This document shows, piece by piece, positions 1-13,001 of a DNA stretch of 64,000 nucleotides. The number at the start of each line of letters is the position of its first letter. The stretch's first letter is position 1. The position numbers and the translations under genes were made by a program. The notes under the pieces were generated by a model. It saw only the letters and a list, made by a program, of their open reading frames with translations, had not been told where the DNA came from and did not search any database. Source of the DNA: Malania oleifera (Eukaryota; Streptophyta; Magnoliopsida; Santalales; Ximeniaceae); assembly GCF_029873635.1 (NCBI RefSeq), contig NC_080428.1, forward strand, positions 65,937,101 through 66,001,100, in the 5' to 3' direction.

Positions 1-1561
1 AACGTCCATTTCTTTCTTTAACCGAAAATAACATTTGTAATTTGTACTCACGCCTATACAGTTGAAAATACATATTTACTTTCACAATATAAACTAGTTC
101 CATGAATAGGTAATACCGTTTACATAAATTCACATATATGCGTAGAAGACACCCCCTATTGGACAAATGATATATTTAACCCCCATGACGGGTTGTGCGA
201 CCCGTAGACTAGACTTAGATTAGATGATCAACCCAAACAAAGTCAAAGTAACCATCTACAAGTACATCTGCTGGCATCTGCAAGCTCATCTGCAGGTCCG
301 ATTGCCTTACCACTTTTTAGTTCGACGTCCAGGGAAGGTACAAAAAACATTTTGTAGGCCAACTGGCTGAGACCACCTACACTTCCATTACAGTGTGGTT
401 GCGCCTGACTAAACAACTCACTAGCAACGACACCATGCTCACAATACAACCAGTCCTCAGGGTTCTTAAACCATATCATGCAATTTAAGTAATAAAAACT
501 GTAATATATTCTCACTGTTGTCATTCATATAAAACCTGCCATCATATCAAACCACGACATATAGCCGTCATATCACATCTTCGATATTTTTCACAAACAA
601 TTCCAGTATTTTCGTCAAACAGTATAAATCTTATTTCTACAGTACGATACCATAAAATACTCAGATTCAATTATGAAACAAAACAAAATGGATTACTCTC
701 ATGCCACACAATTTGAGTATTAAGTCATAGTCACTTAACCTAACCAAGAAAACATTTCATATTAAGCTTTGGTAAAAAACCTAGGCTCGATCATGTCCAT
801 GGTTTAATTTGCTTAGAAAATACATATATGACTGAAGACAATGACCCCTTTTTCTTTGATTCCTTCACAAAATACGTATATGATAACATAACTCACCATT
901 TCAACCGTTCGAATCATTCCAAAATCATCGTAATATATTCCCATATTTATGAAGTCCGTTTTTGAATGGTTGGATTTCGAAATAATCATTAATACCATGT
1001 AACATATACATACAAACAGTTTAATCGGTTCACTTTCAATAAAAACCTGACATAACTTAATCCCCTTACTTGTTTCTTGGAAAAATATGCCTAAAACTCT
1101 TGAAGAACCAAAACCCTAGCTTTTGAATTGGCCGCCGAAAGTGAGTTGGCAAGCCGAGAGAGGAGGGAGAGATGATCGGGGAGCAATGACAGACTCTGGG
1201 TGAGCCTATGGGAGAGAGAAAGAGTCACGAGGGAGCGAGAGTAGAGAGAGAGAGAGAGAGAGTCCAAAAACCTAATTTAGAGAGAGAGAGAGGAATGAAA
1301 ATTATGAAATAAAAAATACATTGCTTACTACTTAAGTAAGTCTGGCCAACGGGTTTCCCTGTGTTTTACAAAACAGTTGACGGTTTGGCTAATAATTATT
1401 CGCGGTAGTTTTAGCTGTCGATGGTTTTCCTGAGATTCCCTAAAACCGTCGACGGTTTGGTCTTGTGCCTAACCGATTTCCTCTTTTTCCTTTCTTTTCC
1501 TTTATTTCTCTCTCTCTTCTTTTATTTATTTTCTTTTCTTTTCTGGGTTTGGGTCCCTACA
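1..1561 (-). mobile_element. Truncated gypsy-type LTR (LTR0)
   Basis: The right edge ends in GGGTCCCTACA, the same form as the + strand right ends of the other minus-strand gypsy LTRs here. Inside are blocks shared with them: a GGTTGTGCG..CCCGTAG block near 190, a splice-donor-like TCCCCTTACTTG at 1061-1072 (read on the minus strand), a GA tract at 1241-1262, and near-palindromic CGTCGACGG motifs at about 1375-1455. The left part lies outside the window, so it cannot be told whether this is a solo LTR or part of a whole element. No coding sequence is seen. Confidence 0.7.
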
Positions 1562-2151
1562 TAATAAGTTCTAATGAATAAAAAAATAGTTAAGAATTAG
1601 TAATTAGTTAATTATAAGATATAGTAGTGATAATTATGAGTTAACTATATTACTTTTTGTTTCACTATTCAATTAATATTTTAACAGAAATATTTTTAAA
1701 AATTAAAGCGATGAAAAAAAAATCATTTGTATATCTATTAACACTAACTATATCATTTGTGTATCCACAAATACTATCCTTCCTCTAAGAATCATTTTAG
1801 TTGAAGGGTTTGAGATTTTGATGTTGAGGTTCTAAGGTTGACTTGACTGAAGGTCGAAGTAATAAAAAAATTGACTTGTGACAATTTTATATTAGAAAAT
1901 CAAGATGCATAATTTATATAAATGGTTGGACTATAGAATTAATGCCTTAAAAATTTAAATCAAGTTGGTATTCATTAATATATATCCAGTCAAATTTTGA
2001 GAACTCTTCCGATGTAAATAGAAAAAAAAAATTACGGATCTAAAATAAGCCATCTACCATTTTATATTCCAAATTGAATGGACTCAATGAATCACTAAAA
2101 AAAGATTATCATATTTTAATACCAATTAATAATGCTAATAAGTGTCAATAT
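1562..2151. other. AT-rich spacer left of the nest
   Basis: AT-rich sequence with no coding or RNA signal seen. It was contiguous with 33669 onward before the copia insertion, because the copia TSD AATAT is at 2147-2151 and again at 33664-33668. Confidence 0.6.
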
Positions 2152-2218
2152 TGTCATAAAATATGTAGAAAATAAATAGAGATGAGTTAGAAATTTTACG
2201 TGGTTCAGCTATGCCTAC
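2152..2218 (-). repeat. Copia 3' LTR, outer piece
   Basis: Starts with TGTCATAAAA and matches the beginning of the right LTR at 33304 (TGTTATGAAAG, then GCAGAAAATAAATA). It is cut at 2218 by gypsy1, whose TSD CCTAC is 2214-2218, and resumes at 12281. Confidence 0.85.
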
Positions 2219-3162
2219 TGTAATGACCTGAAATTCATACCATTTTTTTTTCCATATATATATATATATATATATAGACTGATAATCCTTTTACTTTGAT
2301 ACCCCTGTAATGACAACTAGAAAACACCTATGCAGCAGAAAACGTAAAACTGTACAACCATTATTACAATACCAGAATTTAGTATTATCCCCAAAACATA
2401 TATACATAACTACACATCTTCCCAATAACATCTATAAAAAAAAAAAAAAAAACCCTGAATGCTACTTAAAAATGCGTCCCGCTGAAAACACTTACCTTAT
2501 AGACATGGCAGTGTAAATGACCTCTCTATCTCTGAGCCTAATATGCTCATCTAACTGGATCACCAGGAAAATGTTAAATTACTGAGATGAGACAACTCTC
2601 AGTAAGAAGAAATATGCTATTACCAATGTGTGCTATCTGAGTTTACTTGAACTATAAACTAACAAATAATTGAACTAAGATAATAAGTAAAATATAATAC
2701 TGTATAACTCACACTTATGTGGTTTAAAATACAGTTATTTCTGAACTTACTATTTAATCATACTTTTATAATCCATAGGTAAGTCTGCTGATTTCTATAA
2801 ATCTATATATATAACTGTGAAGCTTTCCTGGAAAATTGTATGTCATGATATAACCCCTCATGATGGGGTTGTGCGGCCTGTAGGCGGGACTTAACACTGG
2901 GTGGCCTACCAGGATAAGTCAACTGAAACTCTATCATCATTAGACTGGCCACTCTGCAATCCCTCCAAAGGCACGGTAACTGACATCTCCATCGTTGAGC
3001 CAGCCACCTCAACCGAGACTTCTGGGGAGCTTGCAATCCCTCCAAGGCACGGTTCACTGAAATCCACACACAATTTGAGATATGTGGCTACACTTTGATC
3101 TGAAATAACTACGGTACCATGCTCTGTTGATTGAACTAATTCATCAGGGATCTGATACTATA

Positions 3163-3207
<45 letters not shown>

Positions 3208-3784
3208 CTTACTGTTTTACCATGATTCTGTAATAACCATATCATTTTATAAGCTGGTTTGAAAAAACTGTAATATCTGTATAACTAAACAAATGAATAA
3301 CCGAATATTTGAATGGCTGAAATTCTGAATAACTGAGTATGCTGTATAATTTGAATAATCTATAATATCTGAGTGTACAGTAAATCTGCATGTTATGGTT
3401 CTGAAAGCCTGTATATCGTGGTATTCTGAAATTGCTATAATATATGTTTCTATGGATATACTGTAAATCATGTTATACTGAAAATTGTATAAATTTTGTA
3501 CTGATTTGATAATAACTCATGCCGCACAACTAAATAAATAAATCCATATTCTGAAATCTGTATTTCCTAATAATAAAATAATTTATGAACTGTATACTGA
3601 TCTGGAAAAACATATAATTTAATTCCTTTAAACATCTGTAAATCATATTCCAAAGTACATATACTTTACTAATAACAATTTCTAAAAATTTTAACATAGC
3701 ATATTTCCCTTACCTAGCAAACTAAGCTCGTATGCTAATTCCTAACTCACGCCCACGACGTTTATAATTCTAAAATCCTGAAAT

Positions 3785-3839
<55 letters not shown>

Positions 3840-4252
3840 CTTGTCAACCAATTGACATCTAGTATAATATTCATACTCACATTTTCCTAAACTATAGTCT
3901 AATTATCATTTTACCTGGGTTCTTGAGATAACACCCGCTGGGATCCTTAACCCATGTGTACGGTGTTTGGAAACTCAAACCTTGAAATCATAACACCTTA
4001 ATTTAATCATCCCAACCACCAGTAAATCAATATTTAATACAAAATCTAGGCTCAGAAAAGCCTACTAACCAAATATACTTTAAATAACTCACTTACCTTG
4101 ATTTTGGGATGGTGTTCAAACTTCTTAAATCAAAATTCTGCTCTGGCTAAGTTGTAGAGAATCTCCCCAGGATCATCGTGGTAGCTTCTGATCGTTGAAT
4201 CGGGGAGAGATAGAGTCGAAAATCTTGAGAGAAGGAAGAGGCATTGAAATTT

Positions 4253-4338
<86 letters not shown>

Positions 4339-4640
4339 ACAACTGAATTTCATCAAATTATGATTTTTGCGTTTTTATATAATTTGTTGCCACGTGGCTT
4401 CTTCGACAAGACACGTGGCATCGTCGATGAACCGAAGAAGGGAGTTCGTCAACGAACCAATAGGTATGAATTAGCCCCTCTCGGTATCTCTTCATTGACG
4501 TGACACTGAGACTCGTTCATGAATCCTACAGGGAGTTTGTCGACGAAACCAGGGCATTCATCGACGAACCCTGCTTTGACCTTTTTAAAATTTTCCCTTT
4601 CTTTCTATTATTTAATTATTATAATTTTCAAGTCTTTACA
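2219..4640 (-). repeat. Gypsy1 3' LTR
   Basis: 2422 bp, TGTAATGACC to CTTTACA on the + strand. It holds TA microsatellites at about 3163-3200 and 3788-3836, donor-like blocks at 3706-3716 and 4088-4101, a GA tract at 4253-4335, a TATA-like element at about 4370-4381 (minus strand), G-boxes CACGTG at 4391 and 4412, and diverged GTCGACGA motifs at 4400-4565. Confidence 0.9.
4253..4335. repeat. (GA)n microsatellite in gypsy1 LTR
   Basis: About 80 bp of GA repeats, reading as CT on the transcribed strand just downstream of the LTR TATA-like site. The right LTR has a shorter tract at about 11899-11954, so the tracts changed length after insertion. Open frames here read only Ser-Leu and are not genes. 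Confidence 0.95.
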
Positions 4641-4651
4641 TTCTCCCTTAC
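4641..4651 (-). promoter_or_regulatory. Gypsy1 polypurine tract
   Basis: On the minus strand TAAGGGAGAA runs directly into the 3' LTR start at 4640, the expected place for the plus-strand primer. Confidence 0.6.
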
Positions 4652-4741
4652 TTATAAAATTTCATCCTAAAAATTTACTATCTGTGCTATGCACCATCCT
4701 CTGAGGAAAATTTACTACTTAGGAATAACGTGATTATAATC

Positions 4742-5150
4742 AGGGTTTTGGGAGATTACAAGCATATACATGAAAGAAAATTCTCCAAAAACTAAAAACA
4801 CTATCTATCCTATAATTTAATATACAATTCATATTTTAATTACTCTACACTGAAATAAACAATACTGATTTTATTTGAATTGTTACCCCTAACTACTGCT
4901 AATCCTCACTAAACAGATGTGGGTACTTCTATCGTATCTCTTCCACAATTAGGGTTCTGGGAGATTACAAACATATATATGAAAGAAAATTCTCCCAAAA
5001 CTAAAAACATTATCTACCCTATAATCTAATATACAATTCATATTTTAATTACTCTGCACTGAAATAAACAATACTGATTTTATCTAAATTATTATCCTTA
5101 ACTACTGCTGATCCTCACCAAACAGATGTGGGTACTTCTATCGTATCTCT
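4742..5150. repeat. 209-bp direct tandem duplication inside gypsy1
   Basis: Both copies start AGGGTT(T/C)TGGGAGATTACA, at 4742 and 4951, and run on with few differences through the ATGTGGGTACTTCTATCG block. The duplicated piece lies between the end of the polyprotein and the polypurine tract. It includes the last codons of the chromodomain-like region. Confidence 0.9.
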
Positions 5151-6400
5151 TCCTCTAGCTCCCATGAGGCCTCCTCTACTACGTGATTCCTTCACAGAAC
5201 TTTCACTAATGGTATTTTCTTGGTGCGCAACTCCTGACCTTTTCTATCTAAGATCTACCCTGGTGTCTCCTCATATGCTAGTGTATCTCTAAACTCTATC
5301 TTCTCGTAACTGATCACATGGGAGGAATCTAGGACATATTTTCTCAGTATGGAAACATGAAATACATCATGTATTCTAGATAAAGTTGGTGGTAAAGCTA
5401 GCTTGTAAGCCACTGGACCCACTTTTTCTAGTATCACAAATAAGCTAATAAATCTAGGGCTTAACTTACCCTTCTTCCCAAATCTCATAGCTCCTTTTAG
5501 TGGTGCTACTTTCAAAAACACTAGATCTCCCACATTAAACTCCAACTTTTGGTGGCAAGTATTTGCGTAACTTTTCTGCTAACTCTGAGCTGCACTGATC
5601 CTGTCTTTAATTAGTCGAACTTTATCGTATGCTTACTACACTAATTCTAATTCCAAAACTCGCCTCTCACCCATTTTATCCTAGTATAGTGGAGAATGGC
5701 GCCTCCTACCATACAATGCCTCGTAAAGTGTCATTCCAATGCTGGCCTGATAGCTGTTATTATACGCAAACTTAATCAGCGGCATATACTGGGTCCAACT
5801 ACCCCCAAAATTTAGCACACACGCTTGTAGCATATCCTCAAGTATCTAGATCATCCTCTCCATCTTCCCATCAGTCTGAGGATGAAAAGTTGTGTTGAAT
5901 GATAATTGAGACCCCAAAGCCTCCTGTAAGTTTCTCAAAAATCGTGATGTGAAACATGGGTCTCGGTCTAAAACTATAGATACTAGCACTCCATGAGGTT
6001 GAACTATCTCCTGAATGTATATCTCTACTAGTTTGTTCATAGGGTAGCTAACTTTAATAGGTAAGAAGTGGGCAGTCTTTGTCAGCCAGTCTACAATTAC
6101 CCAAATGGTGTTCTGGCCATGCAACACTGGCAACAAACCTGTGACAAAATCCATAGATATATGGTCCCACTTCCACTCAAGGATGTGGAGTGGCTGCAAC
6201 TATCCTGCCGACCTCTGGTGCTCTGCCTCTACCTGCTGGCACGTCAAACACTATTCCACAAACTCGCATATCTCTCTCTTCATTTCGCTCCATTAGAAAG
6301 ATTCTTGAAGGTCTCGACACATCTTAGTGCTTCCAGGATGAACTGTGTAAAGGGATCTGTGAGCCTCCTCTAAAATAGACCTCCTAATCTCAAAATCTAC
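5100..6400 (-). pseudogene. Gypsy1 integrase and chromodomain-like tail (degraded)
   Basis: This integrates the element's cDNA into the host genome. The zinc-binding region lies at about 6340-6215 (HPG..K and CLTC). The catalytic core at 6199-5846 reads WDHISMDFVTGLL, then LDRDPCF and HPQTDGKMER, so all three acidic catalytic positions can be placed. The C-terminal part at 5545-5255 carries the usual FHVSILRKY. After a frame change, 5254-5100 reads KKIPLVKVL and EEASWELEEEIR, which resemble a chromodomain. Several stops break it, including one within the chromodomain-like stretch. In the family this tail directs insertion into heterochromatin. Confidence 0.85.
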
Positions 6401-7983
6401 AGGAATACACAATCTGGTACGGAACCTTAGGACGCCATCATCAGATATAGTAAACTCCTCTCCCTGTCTTTTCTATACTTTATCTATCAGCTCTACCAAT
6501 TCTGGGTCATTTCTTTGAGAAACTTTAATTCTCTCCTACAAGGTAGGCTGTAACACCAGGTTGGTAATGAATGCCTAGTGATCACCCTCCATCAGCTCCA
6601 CGCCTAGCCTCTCCAAATCCATCTAAATAGGATGCTAAATCTCCACTACTGACATTGTCACTTCTGCTGCTTTCCAGCTCAGTGCACTAGCCACCACATT
6701 TGCTTTCTCTATGTGGTAGCTAATGGTACAATCATAATCCTTAATGAGCTCTAAACATCTTCTTTGCCTCATATTCAATTCTTTCTAAGTGAACAAATAC
6801 TTTAAACTTTTATGATCAGTGAAGATCTAGCATTTCCCACCATAAAGATAATGCCTCCAAATCTTTAGAGCATACACCATTACAACTAGCTCTACTTCAT
6901 GTACTGGGTAATTCTTTTCATACTCTTTAAATTGCCAAGAAGTGTAGGCAATAACTTTCCCATGCTACATCAACAGGCACTCGAGTCCCTTCTAGGACGC
7001 ATCACTATATATCACAAACCCATCCTCTCTTGATGGAATAGATAATACTGGTGCAATGAACAGCCGCCGCTTCAATTCCTAGAAGCTCCTCTTACAATCA
7101 TCGGTCTATTCAAACCTCACATTTTTTCTCGTGAGTCGTGTCAGTGGACCCGATAATCTGGAGAAGCCATCCACAAGACGTCTGTAATATCCCGCTGGAC
7201 CCAGAAAACTCCTAACCTCCTAAACGTACCCCTGTCTCACCCAACTCACCACTACCTCTATCTTACCCGGGTCAATTGATATGCCGTCCCCGGAGATCAC
7301 ATGCCTGAAGAAAGTAACCTGCCTCAACAAGAATTCACATTTCCTGAATTTAGCGTATAACTTTTTCTCCGTTAACACTTGCAAAACCAGCCTTAAATGA
7401 TCCTCGTGTTCCTCAAAACTCTTCGAGTAGACTAGTATATCATCAATAAATACCACAACAAACTTGTCTATGTACTGATGGAACACCCAATTTATTAGGT
7501 CCATAAACATTGTCTGTGCATTAGTCAATCCGAACGGCATTACTAGAAACTCGTAGTGCCCATACCTGGTTCGAAATGCTGTCTTCAAAAGTCCTCTGCT
7601 CTAACTTTCACCTGGTGGTATCCTGACCGAAGGACAATCTTAGAATAGACTTGGGTCCCCTAGAGCTGATAAAATAAATTGTCAATTCTAGGAAGAGGAT
7701 ATTTATTCTTGACTGTCAGTTTGTTTATCTCTCTATAATCTATGCACATTCTCATAGTCCCATCTTTCTTCTTTACGAATAGGATCGTTGCTCCCCAAGG
7801 TGACATACTAGGCTTGATAAACCCTTTATCCATCAACTTTTGCAACTGGTATTTTAATTCTTTCAGTTCATTTGGAGCAATTCTGTATGGCGCTTTAGAT
7901 ACCAGTGCTGACCTTGGTAGAAGATCCACAGTAAATTCAATCTCTTGGTCTAGTGGTAAGCTAGGTAATTCCTCCGAAAACAC
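6400..7983 (-). pseudogene. Gypsy1 reverse transcriptase and RNase H (degraded)
   Basis: This copies element RNA into DNA. The RT begins at about 7983 with [14 protein letters not shown], then [20 protein letters not shown] (about 7755-7690). The catalytic box is [11 protein letters not shown] near 7450. RNase H follows at about 7219-6400, with YSDAS, YTSWQFKEYEKNYPVHE and TDHKSLKYLF recognisable between stops. A frame break lies between 7660 and 7588. It is ordered after protease and before integrase, as in Ty3/gypsy. Confidence 0.88.
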
Positions 7984-8059
7984 ATCTAGAAATTCTCCGA
8001 CTATTAGAATATCAGCCTATTTCAGTTCTTCCCTCGACAAGTTTTTTATGTAAGTAATA

Positions 8060-9591
8060 TACCCCTGGAACCACCCTAAAGTAGTCTCCTTGTCTGAATA
8101 GCTGACACCAATTGTGGCGAGGCATGCACACGTGAACCCATATATCTGAATTCCTCCTCACTTGGCAGGGGGGGGGGTTTGAAAATCACTTCTTTTCGAT
8201 GACAAGCTATGCTAACATCATTAGTTGCTAACTAGTCCATACTCGATATCACATCGAACCCCTGCATATCTAGTACCACAAAATCAGCTAGTAGTACTTT
8301 CTCCTAAATGGCCACTAGAAAATTTTTAAGCACCCTCCCACACCTCATTGCTGATCTAGTCGGCGTGGCTACTTACAATTCAACATCTAACAATTGTGCC
8401 TTAACCCTAGCTAATTTAGCATATCCCAATGACATGAAAGAATGGGTGGCACCTGTGTCAAACAAAACAACAACTTTATATGGTAAAGCAGTAAGAATAC
8501 CTGTCACGACGTCTCCAGCAACCTTAGCGTCTCCCGACATCAATGCATAGACTCTCACCGGTGCTGTGTTCCTCTGTTGGCCTCCATGGGGCGCTTGGTA
8601 ATGACCCCGAAACGTTCTGTGAACTGGTGTGTGGGCCAGCGGTCCCTGACATGACCAAGCCCTATGACCGGGTCTCCAACACCGATAGCAGACATTCTCT
8701 CCCATCCTACATTCACCTGGATGTCTTCGGCCACATTTGGAGTAGATGGGATAAGTCTGCTCACCCTGGAAGCCACAATGTCCCGTCATCTGCCTCTGGC
8801 CTCCATTGAACCAGTCTCCCCTCTATGGGCCTCGACTGGTACTTGCTTGGAAACCCGAAGGCATGGGCCTCTTCCTCTAGCTTGGTACTCCCACATCTTT
8901 CAGTTCGCTCTCTTTTGCTACTGTGGCTCTATCTACAAATTTAGAGAAGGCCTATATCTTTTGAACTGTCACCTGCTTGTATATATCTTGTCTTAGGCCC
9001 CTCTCAAACATCCTGACCTTTTAGCTTCATTTGACACTATATATAGAGCAAATCGTGACAGCTCGATGAATTTTGTTGCATACTACTGAACTGTCAATGG
9101 CCCCTCAGTCAAACTCCGAAACTCCTGCACTTTAGCCTCTATGATGGTGGCGAGAAAATATCTATCAAAGAATATCTCACTGAACCGGGTCCAAGTTATA
9201 GGCTCTGGTATGGGTCTCTACTCTTCCAATAATTTCATGGCCGTCCACCATCTCTCAGCCTCACCGGACAACTTGTACGTGACATAGAGGACCCTCTGCT
9301 CATTGGTGCAGTGAAGCATCGTCAGTACTTTCTCCATCTCCCACATCCAGTTCTCAACAACTGCAAGATCAGCTGCTCTTAAAAAAGTGGGAGGGTTCAT
9401 TTTGTGAACTTTTCTATGGTACACCCCTAGGCTGCAGACGAGCCTCCCTACCCCCTGGAGCTTTATGCAATCTCAGCCATGACCTGCTGAGCTACGTTGT
9501 GTAAAACAGCATCTGAGTCCCTACCACCCCTGCTAGAAGGCCTTGTTCCATCATCGCCGCTAACGTGAGCACTACTACCTCCAGGGTCCAT
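8060..9591 (-). pseudogene. Gypsy1 gag and protease (degraded)
   Basis: The gag start codon is taken at 9591-9589 (MDPGGSSAHVSG), 365 bases inside the 5' LTR. A capsid-like stretch, [15 protein letters not shown], lies near 9270. The CCHC zinc knuckle CYRCWRPGHRAWSC is at 8690-8649. A second knuckle upstream (KCGRRHPGEC) lacks its first cysteine. Then comes the retropepsin active site LFDTGATHSFMS, with the DTG at 8459-8451. Stops and frameshifts occur in the N-terminal third. In the family, gag builds the particle and the protease matures the polyprotein. Confidence 0.87.
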
Positions 9592-9943
9592 CGTGCAATA
9601 ATAACAAATTATTTTAAGAATTCGAACCTCATAATACTATCTTTGCTTTCATCTAACTAAAATGCCCTCATAGTACCTATTACTAATTTAAGGTCTAGTC
9701 TTACCAGATGGAAATAGAAACCGATGATAGTTTACTATGGTTTTCTGAAATCGTCACCCCAGGAAAAACACAAAAACCACCCCGAAGTTCCTACTTCCAT
9801 ACTACTAACAGAACCCTAAATTCTCACCCTAGTTTCTCAACATTAACTCACTGATATCCTGTTCTATCCTACCCAATATTCCATTCCTATATTTTGGTAT
9901 TATTTTCCGCCGTATACTAGAGTCTACAGAACCTAGCAACCTA

Positions 9944-9956
9944 GGCTTTGATACCA
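9944..9956 (-). promoter_or_regulatory. Gypsy1 primer-binding site (tRNA-iMet)
   Basis: The minus strand reads TGGTATCAAAGCC, one mismatch from the plant initiator-Met tRNA complement TGGTATCAGAGCC. It starts three bases inside the 5' LTR (9960). Confidence 0.9.
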
Positions 9957-9959
9957 AAA

Positions 9960-12275
9960 TGTAACGACCTGAAATTCATACCATTTTTTTTCCATATATA
10001 TATAAACTGATAATCCTTTTACTCTAATACCCCTGTAAGGACTACTGGAAAACATCTATGCAGCAGAAAACATAAAACTATACAACCATTATTACAATAC
10101 CAGAATTTAGTATTATACCCAAAATATATATACGTAACTACACATCTTCCTAGAAACATCTATAAAAAAAAAAAAAAACCCCCCTGAATGCTACTAAAAA
10201 ATGTGTCCCCCTGAAAAAACTTACCCTAAAGACAAGGCAGTGTAAATGACCTCTCTATCTCCGACCATGATCTGCTCGTCTAACTGAATCACCTAAAAAA
10301 TGTTAAATTACTGGGGTGAGACAACTCTCAGTAAAAAGAAATATGCTATTACCAGTGTGTGGCATCTTAGTTTACATAAACCATAAACTAACAAATAACT
10401 GAACTAGGATAATAGGTAAAATATAATACTGTATAACTCATACATATGTGGTTTAATATACAACTATTTCTGAACTTACTATTTAATCATACTTTTATAA
10501 TCTATAGGTAAGTCTGCTGATTTATGTAATTCTATATATATAACTGTGAAACTTCCTTGGAAAACTGTATGTCATGATTTAACCCCTCACGACAGGGTTG
10601 TGCGGCCCGTAGGTGGGACTTAACACTGGTTGGCCTACCAGGATAAGTCAACTGAAACTCTATCATCCGGCTACTCTGTAATCCCTCCAAAGCTACGGTA
10701 ACTGAGATCTCCATCATCGAATCGGCCACCTCAACCCAACTTTTAGGGAGCCTGCAATCCCTCAAAGGCACAGTTGACTGAAATCCACACACTATCTGAG
10801 ATATGTGGTTGCACTCTGATATGAAATAGCTACCATATTGTGCTCTGCTGACTAGACTAATTCATCAGGGATCTGATACTATATAATATTATTTTATATA
10901 TGTATCTTACTGTTTTACCATGATTCCGTAATAACCATAACATTTTATAAGCTGGTTTGAATAACTGTAATATTTGTATAACTGAATAACTGAATATCTG
11001 AACGGCTGAATATTTGAATAACTGAGTATGTTGTATAATCTGAATAATCTGTAATATTTGAATGTACGGTAAAATCTGAATGTTATGGTTTTGAAGCCTG
11101 TATATCATGGTATTCTGAAATTGCTATAATAAATGTTTCTCTGCATATACTGTAAATTATGTTATATTGAAAGTTGTATAAATTTCGTACTAATTTGATA
11201 ATAACTCATGCCACACAACTAAATAAATAAATAAATCCATATTTTGAAATCTTTATTTCCTAGTAATGAAATATTTTATGAACTATATACTGATATGGAA
11301 AAACATATAATTTAATTCCTTTAAAAATCTGTAAATCATATTCCAAAGTACATATACTTTACTGATAACAATTTCTAGCATAGCATATTTCCCTTACCTG
11401 GCTAACTAAGCTCGTCTACTAATTCCTAACTCACGCCCATGACGTTCATAATTCCAAAATCCTGAAATTGTATATATATATATACCCTATCAACCAACTG
11501 ACATCTAGTATAATATTCATATTCACATTTTCCGAAACTATAGTCTATTTATCATTTTACCTAGGTTCTTGAGATAACACCCGCTAGGATCATTAACCCA
11601 TGCCTGCGGTGTTTGGAAGCTCAAACCCTGAAATCATAACACCCTAGTTTAATCATCCCAACCACCAGTATAACAATATTTAACACAAAATCTGGGCTCA
11701 GAAAAGCCTACTAACCAAATATACCTTAAATAACTCACTTAACCTGATTTTGGGATGGTGTCCAAACTTCTCAAATCAAAATTTTGCTCTAGTTAAGTTG
11801 TAGAGAATCTCCCCAGGATCATCGTGGTAGCTTCTGATTGTCGAACCAGGGAGAGATGGAGCTGAAAATCTAGACAAAAGGTAGAGGCACCGAAATATAG
11901 AGAGGGAGAGGGAGAGGGAGAGGGAGAGGGAGAGAGAGAGAGAGAGAGAGAGAGGAACAATTGAATTTCATCAAATTTTGATTTTTGCGCTTTTATATAA
12001 TCTGTTGCCACGTGGCTTTGTCAACAAGACACTTCGCCTCGTCGATGAGCCGAAGAAGGGAGTTCATCAACGAAGGTAAATGGCTAGTCGACGAATAGGT
12101 CTGAATTACCCCCTCTCAGTATCTCTTCGTTGACGAGACACTGAGACTAGTCCACGAATCCTACAGGGAGTTTGTTGACAAAACTAGGGCATTCGCTGAC
12201 GAACCCTACTTTGACCTTTTTTAAATTTTCCATTTCTCTCTATTATTTAATTATTATAATTTTTGGGTCTCTACA
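9960..12275 (-). repeat. Gypsy1 5' LTR
   Basis: 2316 bp. It is slightly shorter than the left LTR, mainly because the TA and GA microsatellites are shorter. A donor-like CCAGGTAAGGG is at 11390-11400 (minus). The second donor-like block near 11735-11748 reads CAGGTTAAG, so its GTAAG is damaged. Confidence 0.92.
11987..12000 (-). promoter_or_regulatory. Gypsy1 5' LTR TATA box and G-box
   Basis: The minus strand reads TATATAAAAGCGC. Just upstream in that sense is a CACGTG G-box at 12009-12014, and downstream is the CT-rich leader. The element's transcript probably starts within about 30 bases below 11987. Confidence 0.6.
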
Positions 12276-12280
12276 CCTAC

Positions 12281-12664
12281 TCCATGGGTAGATGAGATCA
12301 AAAATTCACTATCATGGGAGGAATTACAATATGATATGGAACTGGCCTTGTACAAGATATCTCTATCGTCTCTTTATCGCTTTTTCACTTTATCTCTCCT
12401 CTTATCTTATCCTCATTATATGTCTACTTACATTGAAGCATCAAATGTGTGTCCCAAATGAGAAGGGGGTGGTGCCCTTTTATAGGGCGATAGGGATAGC
12501 TAAGCATTTATTAGGGGGGAAATCTAAGGGGTGGAAGATAAGGTAACATACACTTTATCAGTACAAACATATGGGGCAGGTTCTCATATGGGACATGAAT
12601 TAGTGCAAATATGTGGGGCAGGTTCATAGTTGACATGGGGGACATCCACCTATATTTCATAACA
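12281..12664 (-). repeat. Copia 3' LTR, inner piece
   Basis: Continues the LTR after the second CCTAC (12276-12280). It aligns with 33340-33663, sharing GATGAGATCAAAA near the start and TATTTCATAACA at the end, with small indels. A TATA-like CCCTATAAAAGG lies on the minus strand at about 12476-12487. Next to its inner end is the G-rich minus-strand tract AAGGGGGAG (12665-12673), a polypurine tract for plus-strand priming. Confidence 0.85.
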
Positions 12665-13001
12665 CTCCCCCTTGGATGTCCCCCGTATATTAACTCTTTC
12701 TGCTAAGATCTTTAAGATGCCTCATTCTGATTAAATGAACCAATTTCTTGAATGTTGTAGTAAGGTAAAGCTTTGGTGAACAAATCTGTTAGATTATCAC
12801 TTGATCGAATCTGCTAAACATTTATATCACTATTCTTCTAGAGTTCATGTATATAGAAGAATTTTTGAGAGATATGCTTTGTTCTGTCACCTTTTATGTA
12901 TCCTCCTCTTAGCTGAGATATACATGTATAATTGTCTTCATATAAAACTACTAGAATATCCTTGATTGATTGAAGACCACAATTTGCTTGGATATGAGAA
13001 A

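Larger units (their letters stand above)
2219..12275 (-). mobile_element. Gypsy1: full-length Tekay/Del-like chromovirus
   Basis: Two LTRs (2219-4640 and 9960-12275), TSD CCTAC on both sides (2214-2218 and 12276-12280), TG..CA ends, a PBS next to the right LTR and a purine-rich tract next to the left LTR. The minus strand reads gag, protease, RT, RNase H, integrase and a chromodomain-like tail, which is the chromovirus order. The RT and integrase wording ([27 protein letters not shown]) fits the Tekay/Del branch. Each domain has stops, so it cannot be autonomous. It lies within the left LTR of the older copia element. In one 60-bp sample (3841-3900 against about 11486-11545) I counted about 5 differences between the LTRs, so the insertion is not very recent. 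Confidence 0.93.

Noticed and set aside
4130-4356. Ser-Leu-rich open frames
   Set aside because: Translation of a GA/CT microsatellite in the gypsy1 LTR. The same applies to frames at 11793-12011 and 57214-57436.
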